A stretch of 64,000 bases of DNA from Calamus simplicifolius. Lineage: Eukaryota > Streptophyta > Magnoliopsida > Arecales > Arecaceae. The notes below the pieces were generated by a model. That model saw only the letters and a list, made by a program, of their open reading frames with translations. It ran no database searches and was not told the DNA's origin. The stretch spans positions 702,834 to 766,833 of the forward strand of contig UESW01003835.1 in the NCBI GenBank assembly GCA_900491605.1, given 5' to 3'. This document shows, in pieces, positions 55,223 through 64,000 of this stretch (within the stretch, counting starts at the first letter, position 1; each line of letters opens with the position of its first letter). The translations under genes and the position numbers were made by a program.

Positions 55223-56190
55223 TAAAAATATGTATATAGTAAAAATATAAGTGCATATAAGAAAATTTTAAATATGTACAATGAAAATAAAAATATGTAT
55301 AGGGATAGGATATGTATACATAATGAAAATATAAGTATATACAGAGATAAAATAAGTGTGTAAAGAGATAGGATAAGTGTGTATATGATGAAAATGTAAG
55401 TATGCATAGGGATATAACACATATAGTAAGACCATAAGTGTGTACAAAAAGTAGTTAAGTATGTATGATAAAAATATAAGTGTGTAAAGAGATAGAATAA
55501 GTGTGCATTGAAAATATAAGTATGTATATAGATGAGATAAGTATATACAAAGATAGGATAAATGTATACATTAGAAAAACATAAGTTTGTATAATGATAA
55601 TATAACTGTGCATAATAATAATATAAAGTGTACAGAAATAAGATAAGTGTATGCAGAGATAAGATAAGTATGTACATTGTGAAATATAAGTATATAGTGG
55701 TAATAAAGTATGTCTAGTGAAAATATAAGCGTTTACAGTGAGAATATAAGTGTGTACAAAGTTGAGACAAGTGTGTAAATAGATAAGATAAGCATATATA
55801 TAATGAAATATAAGTGTATACAATAACAATACAAGTATCTAAGGAGATAAGATAAAGTATGTATGGAGATAGTATAAGTATGTATACAGTGATAATATAA
55901 GTGTGTATGGTAACAATATAAGCGTGTACAACGATAGGATTAAATGAGCCAAGCTGTGTTTGCTCGACTGGCTACAGAAGCCGATCGACGCATTGTGCTA
56001 GCTTTGCATAACTTTTGTAACAGGCCATGCCAAAAATACGCTTGAAAACGGAGCTTTCTTATAAGGGTAGGATGGTCTTTTTGTTTGGATTTTAACGAGG
56101 CGGGAGAGGGCCGCTTGTTAAGGCAGCATGGGTGTTGGGACCGAGAATTTCAACGAGACAGCGCGGGGGACCGTTCGTTTAAGTCCTTAA
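54496..56190. other. Intergenic stretch with degenerate AT-rich array
   Basis: 54496-54990 is AT-rich with no gene. From 55000 to 55930 a degenerate array of 10-20 bp phrases (ATAAGTGTGTA, GAAAATATAAGTATGTA, GAGATAAGATAAG) dominates, interrupted by (TA)n at 55155-55202 and (GA)n at 55203-55222. Minus-strand open frames through it are low-complexity Tyr/Leu/Ile strings and not genes. 55930-56190 is the upstream region of the TBL gene. Confidence 0.7.
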
Positions 56191-56194
56191 TTAC

Positions 56195-56204
56195 TATTTA
56201 AAAA
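56195..56204 (+). promoter_or_regulatory. Candidate TATA box of the TBL gene
   Basis: TATTTAAAAA lies about 90 bases before the ATG at 56291, followed by an A/C-rich leader. The position fits a core promoter with a 5' UTR of roughly 60 bases. Confidence 0.5.
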
Positions 56205-56290
56205 GCACGGCTCAACTAAGCACCGGCTCTTCAAAACCACAACGTTTTCAATCACCACCTTTCAACCTCGTCCATCCTAAAATTCTTCCA

Positions 56291-58949
56291 ATGAAATCTC
56301 ATGCCATTAATCTCCCCTTTGGGAGACCCCGTAACCTACAAAGCATTCCTCAACTACTTCTCCTATCAACAATATTGCTTCTGCTTTTCCTCCACTTCAT
56401 TTCCTTCGATAACCATCGTCCATTATTACCCCAGCAATACGACTTCGTGAATCCTCCCCCACCCCTTCCTCCCCCTCCCTCTCCTCTCCCTTCTCCCCCT
56501 CCTCCCTCCCCTCCCCCTCCCTCCACCTCCAAGAATTAGTTTAACCAAAGAGTGCAACATCTTTAAAGGGGAATGGATTTGGGATCCACGGGGTCCCTAC
56601 TACACAAACAGGACTTGTCCTCTGATCCAAGAGCACCAGAACTGCATGAAGTATGGGAGGCCAGACCTGGAATTCTTGAAATGGAGGTGGAAGCCGGAGA
56701 GCTGCGAGTTACCACGCTTCGACCCAGCTCGGTTCTTGGAGCTCGTCAAGGGGAAGTCCCTCGCATTCGTAGGAGACTCTCTGGCCAGAAACCAGATGCA
56801 GTCGTTGATGTGCATCTTGGCAAGGGTAAGCCACCGCTTGCTATAGCTTGATAAATCTCTCTTTTCATTGAGGGAAAAAAAAAAAAAAAAAGACAACAGA
56901 AAGTCAAAACCATATTCTTCAATATTTTTTTATTCCCTGGCCTCCTATATATGCTCATCTAATAACTTATTCTAGATGACAATCTTGGTAAAAGATTTGA
57001 AAAGCATCATGAGGATGAAGATATTGTCTCCAATATATATCAATCAATTAATATGTTGAAAAAAATTAGTCAAGCCAAACATATCATCGAGTTCTGTTAT
57101 TTATTATTGAAATTTGCATTCCGTTGCCTGAAATATTGTCACTGTTGGAGCAAAATTAGAATGATGATTTTTAACTATTATTATTACTTTATAATATCAA
57201 CCAAATAAACAAAAGAAACATCATTTTCTCATGCAAAATTATCCTCAATCAAATGTAGAAAATATTTTTAAAGCTATTTTTCATTTAAATTTTCTACAAT
57301 TAAATATGATAAAATTATTTTCCTCTACAAAATTTTTCCTAAAAAATATGTCTAGGAAAACTTTTCCTAATTTTTTTTTTCCAAAAAAACATCAAACAAG
57401 ATGTAAGAATTTGTTTAATTTATGCAATTACCCAAACCAGATCTCGTTAGACTAATCGCTCCTTTTAAGTTCGCACTGCTTCATGAAACCATGGATCTTA
57501 AGCGATAGTCCCTGAATGTGATTCACAAAGGTTGTTATGTTAAAGGTTTTGCCTTTATAAATTGAGCCAACTCATTCAATATATAGTAAAAGAAAAAAGA
57601 ACAGTGTTCCAACGCAAGGTCTCCGAATTTTACGTGCTATGAATGTTCCAAATGAATGCAATTAGTCCACGCTAACCACAAGGTCCACAATAACCGTGTC
57701 TTGGTCATAGTTGTTGTTGACCTTTTGACAAATTGTACTAATTGTAATGGTTGGACATTAGATCTCAGAATGGTAGATTAGGCACGTACGTACGGTCAGC
57801 CTCATGATGCCAGTTCCATATGGCTGGCGCTGCTATAAATCAGGAAAGTCAAGAGTTAAAAGATTAAAAAATACAATTAATGCTATATCATCCAATGATT
57901 TGTCAATCATCTATATATGTTTCACTTTGCCATCAACCGATGAGTTTTCTTAATTTGTTTTTTAAATTACTCTTCAAAATTTGTTTTTCAAATATTAGAA
58001 ATTAACTTTCTGAGTTTAAGAAACAATTAATAATATATATTCAACTTGGTTCGAATATTAAATTATATATTGATCTTCTAATTAATGTTTTCTGCAAGTG
58101 ATTAAAAACCTCACTTCCTTGAGTTTCCTCTGCTAGCAAAAATAAAGCTTTCCGCCTCCTCTCACTGGCAAGAACATCAATCATATTCAGGTGGAGCATC
58201 CCAAAGACATCTCCAACACCACAGACGAAGATTTCAAGCGCATGTTTTACGCCAGCTACAACCTCACCATTTCGATCTTCTGGGCACCATTTCTGATCAA
58301 AGCTCGAGAGGCAGTCGACTCGGATGGCCGAAAACATACGGGCGTTTGGAACCTCTACCTCGATGAGGTCGACGAGAGTTGGGCGTCCCACATCGAGGAG
58401 TTCGACTACGTGATCATCTCCGCCGGCAACTGGTTCACCAGACCAGCATTGTTGTACGAGAAAGGGCAGCTCATCGGGTGTCACTACTGCTTAGTTAACA
58501 ATCTCACCGATCTCACACTGTACTACTCTCATAGAAAGGCCTTCCGGACCGCCCTCCAAGCGCTGAACAAGCTACCAAGCTTCAAAGGGGTGGCGATCAT
58601 GAGGACCGTGTCACCGAACCACTTCGAGAACGGAGCATGGGACAAGGGAGGGAATTGCGTGAGGACGAGGCCGTTTCGAAGCGGCGAGACGAGGCTGGAA
58701 GGGACGGAGTTGAAGTTCTACGAGGCCCAAGTGGAGGAGTTCAGGGAGGCAGAGAGTGAGGGAAGGAGGAGGGGGGTAGAGTTCAGGCTGCTGGATGCCA
58801 CGCGAGCGATGCTGCTGAGGCCGGATGGGCACCCGAGCCGATACGGCCACTGGGCGCATGAGAACGTGACTTTGTACAATGACTGCGTGCATTGGTGCTT
58901 GCCCGGACCAGTTGATACGTGGAACGATTTCTTGTTCCATATGTTATAA
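56291..58949 (+). CDS. TBL: Trichome birefringence-like (TBL) polysaccharide O-acetyltransferase, two exons, apparent frameshift
   Basis: Exon 1 (56291-56825) encodes a cytosolic N-terminus, one signal-anchor helix (LLLLSTILLLLFLHFI) and a Pro/Ser-rich stem. Then comes the PMR5N domain (CNIFKGEWIWDPRGPYY, FLKWRWKPESCELPRFD) with the catalytic GDS in AFVGDSLARNQMQS. Exon 2 (58191-58949) holds the PC-esterase domain, closing with the DXXH motif in DCVHWCLPGPVDTWND. TBLs sit in the Golgi and acetylate cell-wall polymers; the CILARVEHP-type junction looks closest to the TBL19-22 clade (from memory). The phase-0 intron is bounded by AGG|GTAAGC and TTCAG|GTGGAG. The stem frame ends at TAG 56537-56539 while the PMR5N frame is one base off, so a one-base indel lies in the C/T-rich Pro stretch (56450-56530). 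Otherwise the protein would be about 430 residues, normal for the family. Confidence 0.9.
56826..58190 (+). other. Intron of the TBL gene
   Basis: This 1365-bp AT-rich intron has GT...AG ends. It contains an A run at 56877-56890 and no recognisable element. Short open frames inside it are chance. Confidence 0.8.
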
Positions 58950-58969
58950 TCGTGTAACATATATATTCC

Positions 58970-59001
<32 letters not shown>

Positions 59002-59019
59002 ATTCTTGAATCGGATTAA
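58950..59019 (+). other. 3' flank of the TBL gene with (TA)n
   Basis: After the stop the sequence turns into a (TA)n run at 58971-58996, probably in the 3' UTR. No clear AATAAA signal is seen before the repeat. Confidence 0.5.
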
Positions 59020-59573
59020 TGTGGAGCCGGTAATGATTCTATTTTATTTTATTTTATAATTATTTATATATATATATTTCGAGATAACTCTCAACGATCA
59101 CTAATTAATTAAACGGTAACTATATCTCTTTTAAAAATTTAAAATACCTTTAATAAGAGTAGGCGATGGAAGGAAGTTAAGAAAGTCTCTATAAATAGAG
59201 ATCCATTATAAGGCTTTTGATATCATATCATACGTAAGAAATCTATACGGAAGCATGAATAGATTGGGTCCCTGATCAAGAGAAAATCCTGAGGGTATAT
59301 ATATTATGAAGCACTCAACTCAATTAAGATTCAGATCCTCAAAAAGCAAATCAAGATTCAAATCCTCTATCACAAACAAATTCAATGGCTGGATCAAGAT
59401 TCAAATCCTCAAGAGGTAGATCACAAACAAATTTAATGGCCGGAGGTAATACATTGATTCTATTATTATTTCATGAATTAATCTATGGCTGGAGGTAATA
59501 CATTGATCCTGTTATTATTTCATGAATTAATCTATACAATATTTCTGTGTAGATTTTTAATAGATCTATAACA
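59020..59573 (+). repeat. Probable 5' LTR of copia element E (left edge uncertain)
   Basis: The right edge is supported: CTATAACA is followed two bases later by TGGTATCATAGCC, a one-off variant of the initiator-Met primer site. A TATA box TATAAATAG sits at 59190-59198. The left edge (a TG near 59020) is a guess, because no second LTR is in the window. Near its end, a 55-bp segment (GGCTGGAGGTAATACATTGA...) is tandemly duplicated at 59440-59490 and 59485-59540. Confidence 0.5.
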
Positions 59574-59575
59574 GT

Positions 59576-59588
59576 TGGTATCATAGCC
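59576..59588 (+). other. Primer-binding site of copia element E
   Basis: TGGTATCATAGCC matches the initiator-Met primer consensus TGGTATCAGAGCC with one change (G to T). Confidence 0.8.
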
Positions 59589-59974
59589 TCAATACTTCTG
59601 CCTTGTTTTATTAAGAGTGTTTCCATTCTCATTGCTCATGTGACAAGGCGTTCTTGTTACCATGGACTATTTGACCCAACAGATGTATGATAGAGATATT
59701 AGGGATGTATCATAAGGGATGCTTCTAGTAATACCTTGATACATTTGACTCAACTACCTGCGTTTACTGGAGAAAGTTAATAAGTCACGAAGAATCATCA
59801 AGAAAGGGCATTAGATCTGATGTACTCCTAATATGTAGCTTTATTTTGAAAAAGCATTTTTGTTAAAGAGAAGTGCCAGCAAGATCTATGACATGAAGCA
59901 TACATTTATCCCAAGTTCTCTTTCTCTCTCTTGGACATGGTTTAAATAAAAGATAATGACATTAAAAATAGAAA

Positions 59975-60190
59975 AAAAAGTGTTGGTAGGGTGGTTAAGG
60001 CTTGGATTTTTAGTCCGTTTCACGTTCAAATCACCCTTATTCTCCCTCTAAAGGGAAGATCTTTCTTTTTTTTTTTTTGCCCGAAAGCGTGGTGGGCCCC
60101 CCTTGCCGTGACAATGACGGAATCATCTCCCACGACGAACACCCACACCCACACACGAATAATTTTTTTTTTGTGCTTATGGATGAAGCA
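59975..60190 (+). mobile_element. tRNA-like SINE candidate inside the leader of element E
   Basis: GGTAGGGTGGTTAAGG resembles a pol III A box, and CACGTTCAAATCACC about 35 bases later fits a B box (GTTCAAATC). A T run, a GC-rich tail and another T run follow. Clear target duplications were not found, so the right edge is approximate. It could instead be a decayed tRNA-derived fragment of other origin. Confidence 0.45.
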
Positions 60191-61400
60191 CAAATTTGTT
60201 GCGGAAGATGTTGTGTGTGATTTAGTCGTACAAAAGAAAAAGAGATAAAATTTTTTTGGGATATAATTATTTTATTATATTCATTATGATAGAGATAGTT
60301 GGCAAGCATATATGTTGAGCTAGTCTATTTGGATGTGCAATTTTGATCTTTCATGCGATTTTGAGAAAGAAGGGATAAGATAGCATTTTATCCATTTGAT
60401 TAGATTTTAAATGCATACATTATCTCTTTAATATTTTAATATGATTTATTATATCATGTGATATAATTTATTTTATCATTTATTTTTAAGTTTAAAATTT
60501 TTTTATTAAAATATGCCTCCTAAGCATCTATGCCCATGGTGTTTTGCATAGACTAGCCCAAGAAAATAATGATCTATGGTCGGACATGTTTTAATTGATA
60601 AAAATTTTTCTTAAATGATAATTTTGAAATTGCATTAAATAGATGCTTGGTATGCTATTGCTCCTATTTGCATATTAGATTTTATATTATGCATGAACAA
60701 AATTATATTTAGTGGTAGTGTAAAAAATTACAATGCAAATCCTTTTAAGGTTTGATTGATTAATTGGTGTCTAGAAAAGTAAAAAGATCGTGGTTACTTA
60801 ATTGGTTCCGTTGACTGACCTAGGGAAAGCAACAAGGGAAACCCCACCTCTCTCCCACTGGCATGGACAATTCGATTGATTTAGACCTTGATTTGAAAAT
60901 ATTATGTTGATTAAGATCACTACCTAATAATCATGCTAAATTGGCTAATCTATATGCATATAATGGAGTTTAAATATCATGTGGTCAATATGATTTTGAT
61001 TAATTGAGGAGTAGCCAAGTATCTTTAATTAATCAAAATTATATATTGAGTTGCAAGGATCATATAAGGTTAGATGACATTAATTATAATTAATTATATT
61101 TAATGCAATGAATCTTATCCCAAAGAAATTTTTATTGCATTGATATAATTAATTAGGATGAGAAAAAAAATTATTTTCTTAATTACACACAAGAATTAAG
61201 AAGGAATATAATTTGTTAGTCACATCATTAAGTTAATGAATCTATTTAAGTATAATAGCTTACCCTATAGGTAGTTATATGTTATCAATTCATGTTATTA
61301 CATGCTTACATTGGTAAGACATGATATTGAGTTGTATGCCTCAAATTCAGTTATATGAACATGATTTTTTATTTTGTGCAGCTATTTTGCCTGTTAATAT
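60191..61400. other. AT-rich leader of element E, no supported gene
   Basis: No open frame or repeat of note. It is longer than usual for a copia leader, so part of it may be further insertions that I cannot delimit. Confidence 0.5.
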
Positions 61401-61417
61401 TTCTGATATGAAATGTC

Positions 61418-62160
61418 ATGTTTCCTATTTAAATGGTGACAATTATGCAGCATGAAAGGAAAGAATTCTCCTTCGGTTAGGGTGTATGCATAGAAAGGTG
61501 ATGTTCCCGATTTAAGTGGCGATAATTATAAAGTATGGAAGGTTGAGATTGCTATAGGAGTGATCTAATCGCCTTAGTATGATGTTCATACGTACTAAGA
61601 TTTCTGCTAGTATACGTGGTTTAATTCTGAGTGCAAAAATGTTAAGGAACTTCTAAAGGCTATTGATGCACAATTTGAGTCTTCAGATAAGGCACTGACT
61701 AGCATCCTAATGGCAAAGTTGTCATCAATAAAGCTCACTACTGCTGAGGTGTGCGTGAGCACATTATGAAGATGAGGAATATTACGGTTCGTTAAAATCC
61801 CTAGAGGTTGAGATGTCAGAATCTTTCTTAGTATACTTTATTCTGAATTCACTCCCACAACAGTATAGTCCCTTCAAAATATCTTACAATACATATAAGG
61901 AAAATGGTTAATTAATGAACTTCTGACCATGTGTGTTTAAGAGGAAGGAAGGATGATTCTGGAAATGAAAGAAAGTGCATATTTAGCTACTTAGAGAAAG
62001 ACTAAAGCTGCTAAAGCCAAACGCAAAGGAAAGGATAAAGTACCCATCCATACAGAAGATAAGAAGGAATCCAAGTGCTTCTTTTGCAAGAAAAGAATGG
62101 GTATACAAAGAAGGATTGCCTTAAATTTAAGGCTTGGCTTGACAAGAAAGATACTCTAAC
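61418..62160 (+). pseudogene. Copia gag remnant of element E
   Basis: Read across many stops, it shows a YLNGDNYAAW-KERILLRLGC motif typical of copia gag (UBN2 type). A middle helix region follows, then a damaged zinc knuckle (KCFFCKK...KKDCLKFK at about 62065-62130). It is disabled throughout. Confidence 0.8.
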
Positions 62161-64000
62161 CTCATTTGTATGTTATGAATCCAATGTAATTGTTTGTCAT
62201 AACATACTGTGGATTGATTCTGGTTCTACAATCCATGTTTCAAATATCTTGCATGGTTTTCTAAATCAAAGGAAACTATTGGAAGTGAACAAACTATCTA
62301 TTCAGAAAACAAGATGGGTTCACATATGGAAGTGATTGGGACGTGCATACTTATTTTAGATTCTGGTTTTGTTTTAGATTTGGAAAAGACTTTTATATTC
62401 CTCTCTAGAAATTTGATTTCAATGTCAAGACTTGTACTTTCAGGATATTCATTTAATTTTGATAAAAGCTCTATTGATTTATTTTATAAATCTAAGCTTA
62501 TTGGGAATGGTACATTGTTTGACAATCTTTTTTAAATTAATTTAAAAAATAATACCTCTTATAATGTGATGCACGCTCAAACTAACATAGATATAAAAAA
62601 AAATGTTGTGAATGAGAATTTCTCTATTTTATGGCATCAGAGATTACGTCACACTCCATTAAGATAATTAAAAGATTAGTAAAAGATAGAATACTTAATA
62701 CTCTTGATTTTACGGATTTTGGCACTTGTGTGGACTATATAAAGGGAAAGCAAACTAACAAGTTTAAGAAAGATGCCAAGAGAAGTTCAAAAATATTGGA
62801 GATCATACATACAAAATTTGTAGTCCAGATATGGACTCGTATGGTCAGATATACTTTATCTCATTTATTGATGACTATTCACAATATATGTATCTCTACT
62901 TGCTTCATAATAAGAACGAAGCATTAGATGCCTTTAAGGTGTTCAAAGCAGAAGTAGAGAAACAATGCAGCAAGCAAATTAAGATCGTGAGGTCAGATAG
63001 AGGTAGAGAATATTATGGTAGATACACTAAGGATGGACAAGCACCTAATCCGTTTGCTCGATTTCTTAAAGAAAATAAAACTATTGTACAATACACCATA
63101 CTGGGGTCTTCAGACCAAAATGGTGTAGCTGAAAGAAGGAACTGAACACTATTGGACATGATGAGGAGTATAATTAGCAGCTCCAACCTACCTAAATTCT
63201 TTTGTACTAAAGCTCTTAAAACAACCACGCATATATTAAACCAAATTTCAACCAAGGTTATTTTCAAAACACCATTAGAGTTATTTAAATGTTGGAAACC
63301 AAGTTTGTAACATATACGTGTTTCGGGATGCCCATCTGAAGTGAGAGTTTATAATCCATAAGAAAGAAAACTGGACCCAAGGACTATTAGTGGATATTTT
63401 ATTGAATATGCTGAGAAGTCCAAGGGTTATAGATTTTATTGTCCATCTTATACCACTAGGATTGTGGAATTAAAAAATGCAAAATTTCTTGAGAATGGCT
63501 TGATCAGTGGGAGTGATCAATCTCAGTATTTGGCTTCTTCTGAGAAAGAACATTCAGATATTCTAACTTTCACTTTAAATGAGATATTGGTTATCATTCA
63601 TAGTACCCCTCAAGCTCAAATAAGTGCTAGACAACCAGTCATTGAGATTCCATAAGCTGCCGATGATAATCTAGAAGATCCTGTTGTTCAACAACAATTA
63701 GTTGTGCATGATACTCCTCAGGAGGTCATTGACACAACATTAAGAAGATCAACTAGAATAAAAAAATCAGCAATTCTAGTGATTATATTGTGTATCTACA
63801 GGAATATGACTATAACATTGGAGTCAAAAAATAATCCTGAAACATTTTCACAAGCCATGAGTTTTAAGGAATCAAACTTATGGTATAATGTCATAAAGGA
63901 TGAGATAGAATCTATGGCATCTAATCGAGTCTGGGATCTTGTTGAGTTGCCTAATGGTGTAAAAGCCATTGGATGTAAATGGGTCTTTAAAACAAAGAAA
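62161..64000 (+). pseudogene. Copia pol remnant of element E (protease, integrase, start of RT)
   Basis: Protease: WIDSGSTIHVSN near 62210 (catalytic DSG). Pre-integrase segment near 62630, then the integrase core (SYGQIYFISFIDDYSQYMYL at about 62835, VRSDRGREYYG at 62990, SDQNGVAERRN at 63110). The integrase C-terminal part is near 63320-63480, followed by a linker. RT opens with VWDLVELPNGVKAIGCKWVF at the window end. Stops at 63143, 63308, 63360 and 63653 and several frame changes show it is dead. Confidence 0.88.

Larger units (their letters stand above)
59574..64000 (+). mobile_element. Decayed Ty1/copia element E, internal region, truncated by the window edge
   Basis: A primer site, a long AT-rich leader (59589-61400), gag remnants and pol remnants in copia order lie on the plus strand. 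The element is older than C: stops and frameshifts occur every few dozen codons. It continues past 64000, where RT is just beginning. Confidence 0.88.

Noticed and set aside
55153..55829. 174- and 124-residue Tyr/Leu/Ile-rich frames resembling membrane proteins
   Set aside because: They are translations of the TATA/TGTA phrase array with no Met context or conserved feature.

Overview
The window is nuclear DNA of a flowering plant. It holds an intron-containing trichome-birefringence-like gene, LTR retrotransposons with plant-type primer sites and domains, a CACTA transposon end and poly(A)-tailed LINE fragments. The high TE load and repeat families fit a monocot, perhaps a palm. That is an impression only; no sequence here proves it. 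Nothing bacterial, organellar or CRISPR-like was seen.

Layout. 1-2236: GATC-rich satellite with monomers of about 84-88 bp and a short three-monomer higher-order repeat. 2240-4296: subterminal repeats and right terminus of a CACTA element, made of perfect palindromes. 4528-9692: Ty3/gypsy element A (minus strand, TSD AGTAG), a deletion derivative joining the gag start to the integrase end and filled with a roughly 62-bp hairpin array. 11166-11570: a candidate small gene (67 aa) with a 5'-UTR intron. 11931-12411 and 14077-14284: truncated LINEs with target-site duplications. 17549-38691: gypsy element B (minus strand), split by copia element C (20163-29758, minus strand, TSD GCCGA). 38692-43029: intergenic, with compound microsatellites and three foldback MITE-like elements. 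43030-54495: gypsy element D (plus strand). 55000-55930: degenerate AT-rich array. 56291-58949: TBL-type polysaccharide O-acetyltransferase, the only conventional protein gene I recognise. 59020-64000: decayed copia element E, running off the window.

How the parts relate. A, B and D are relatives. They share the LTR/primer-site junction (GCAACA then GATTGGCG), a GGGGCATC/G-type polypurine tract, gag/pol similarity and an RNase H arrangement typical of the Tat lineage. B and D also carry a second gene on the opposite strand, convergent with pol. It has three exons, two introns at matching positions and phases, an N-terminal domain resembling the Pfam 'putative gypsy type transposon' family, and a C-terminal coiled coil. 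Tandem arrays lie between the two convergent genes.

The most unusual signal is that several arrays (A's LTRs, A's interior, the 3' regions of B and D, and the CACTA end) consist of short hairpins whose two arms change together between units (for example CCAAC/GTTGG against CCGGA/TCCGG). That indicates either selection on structure or a palindrome-templated mutation process. All statements rest on reading the sequence; no database search was possible.
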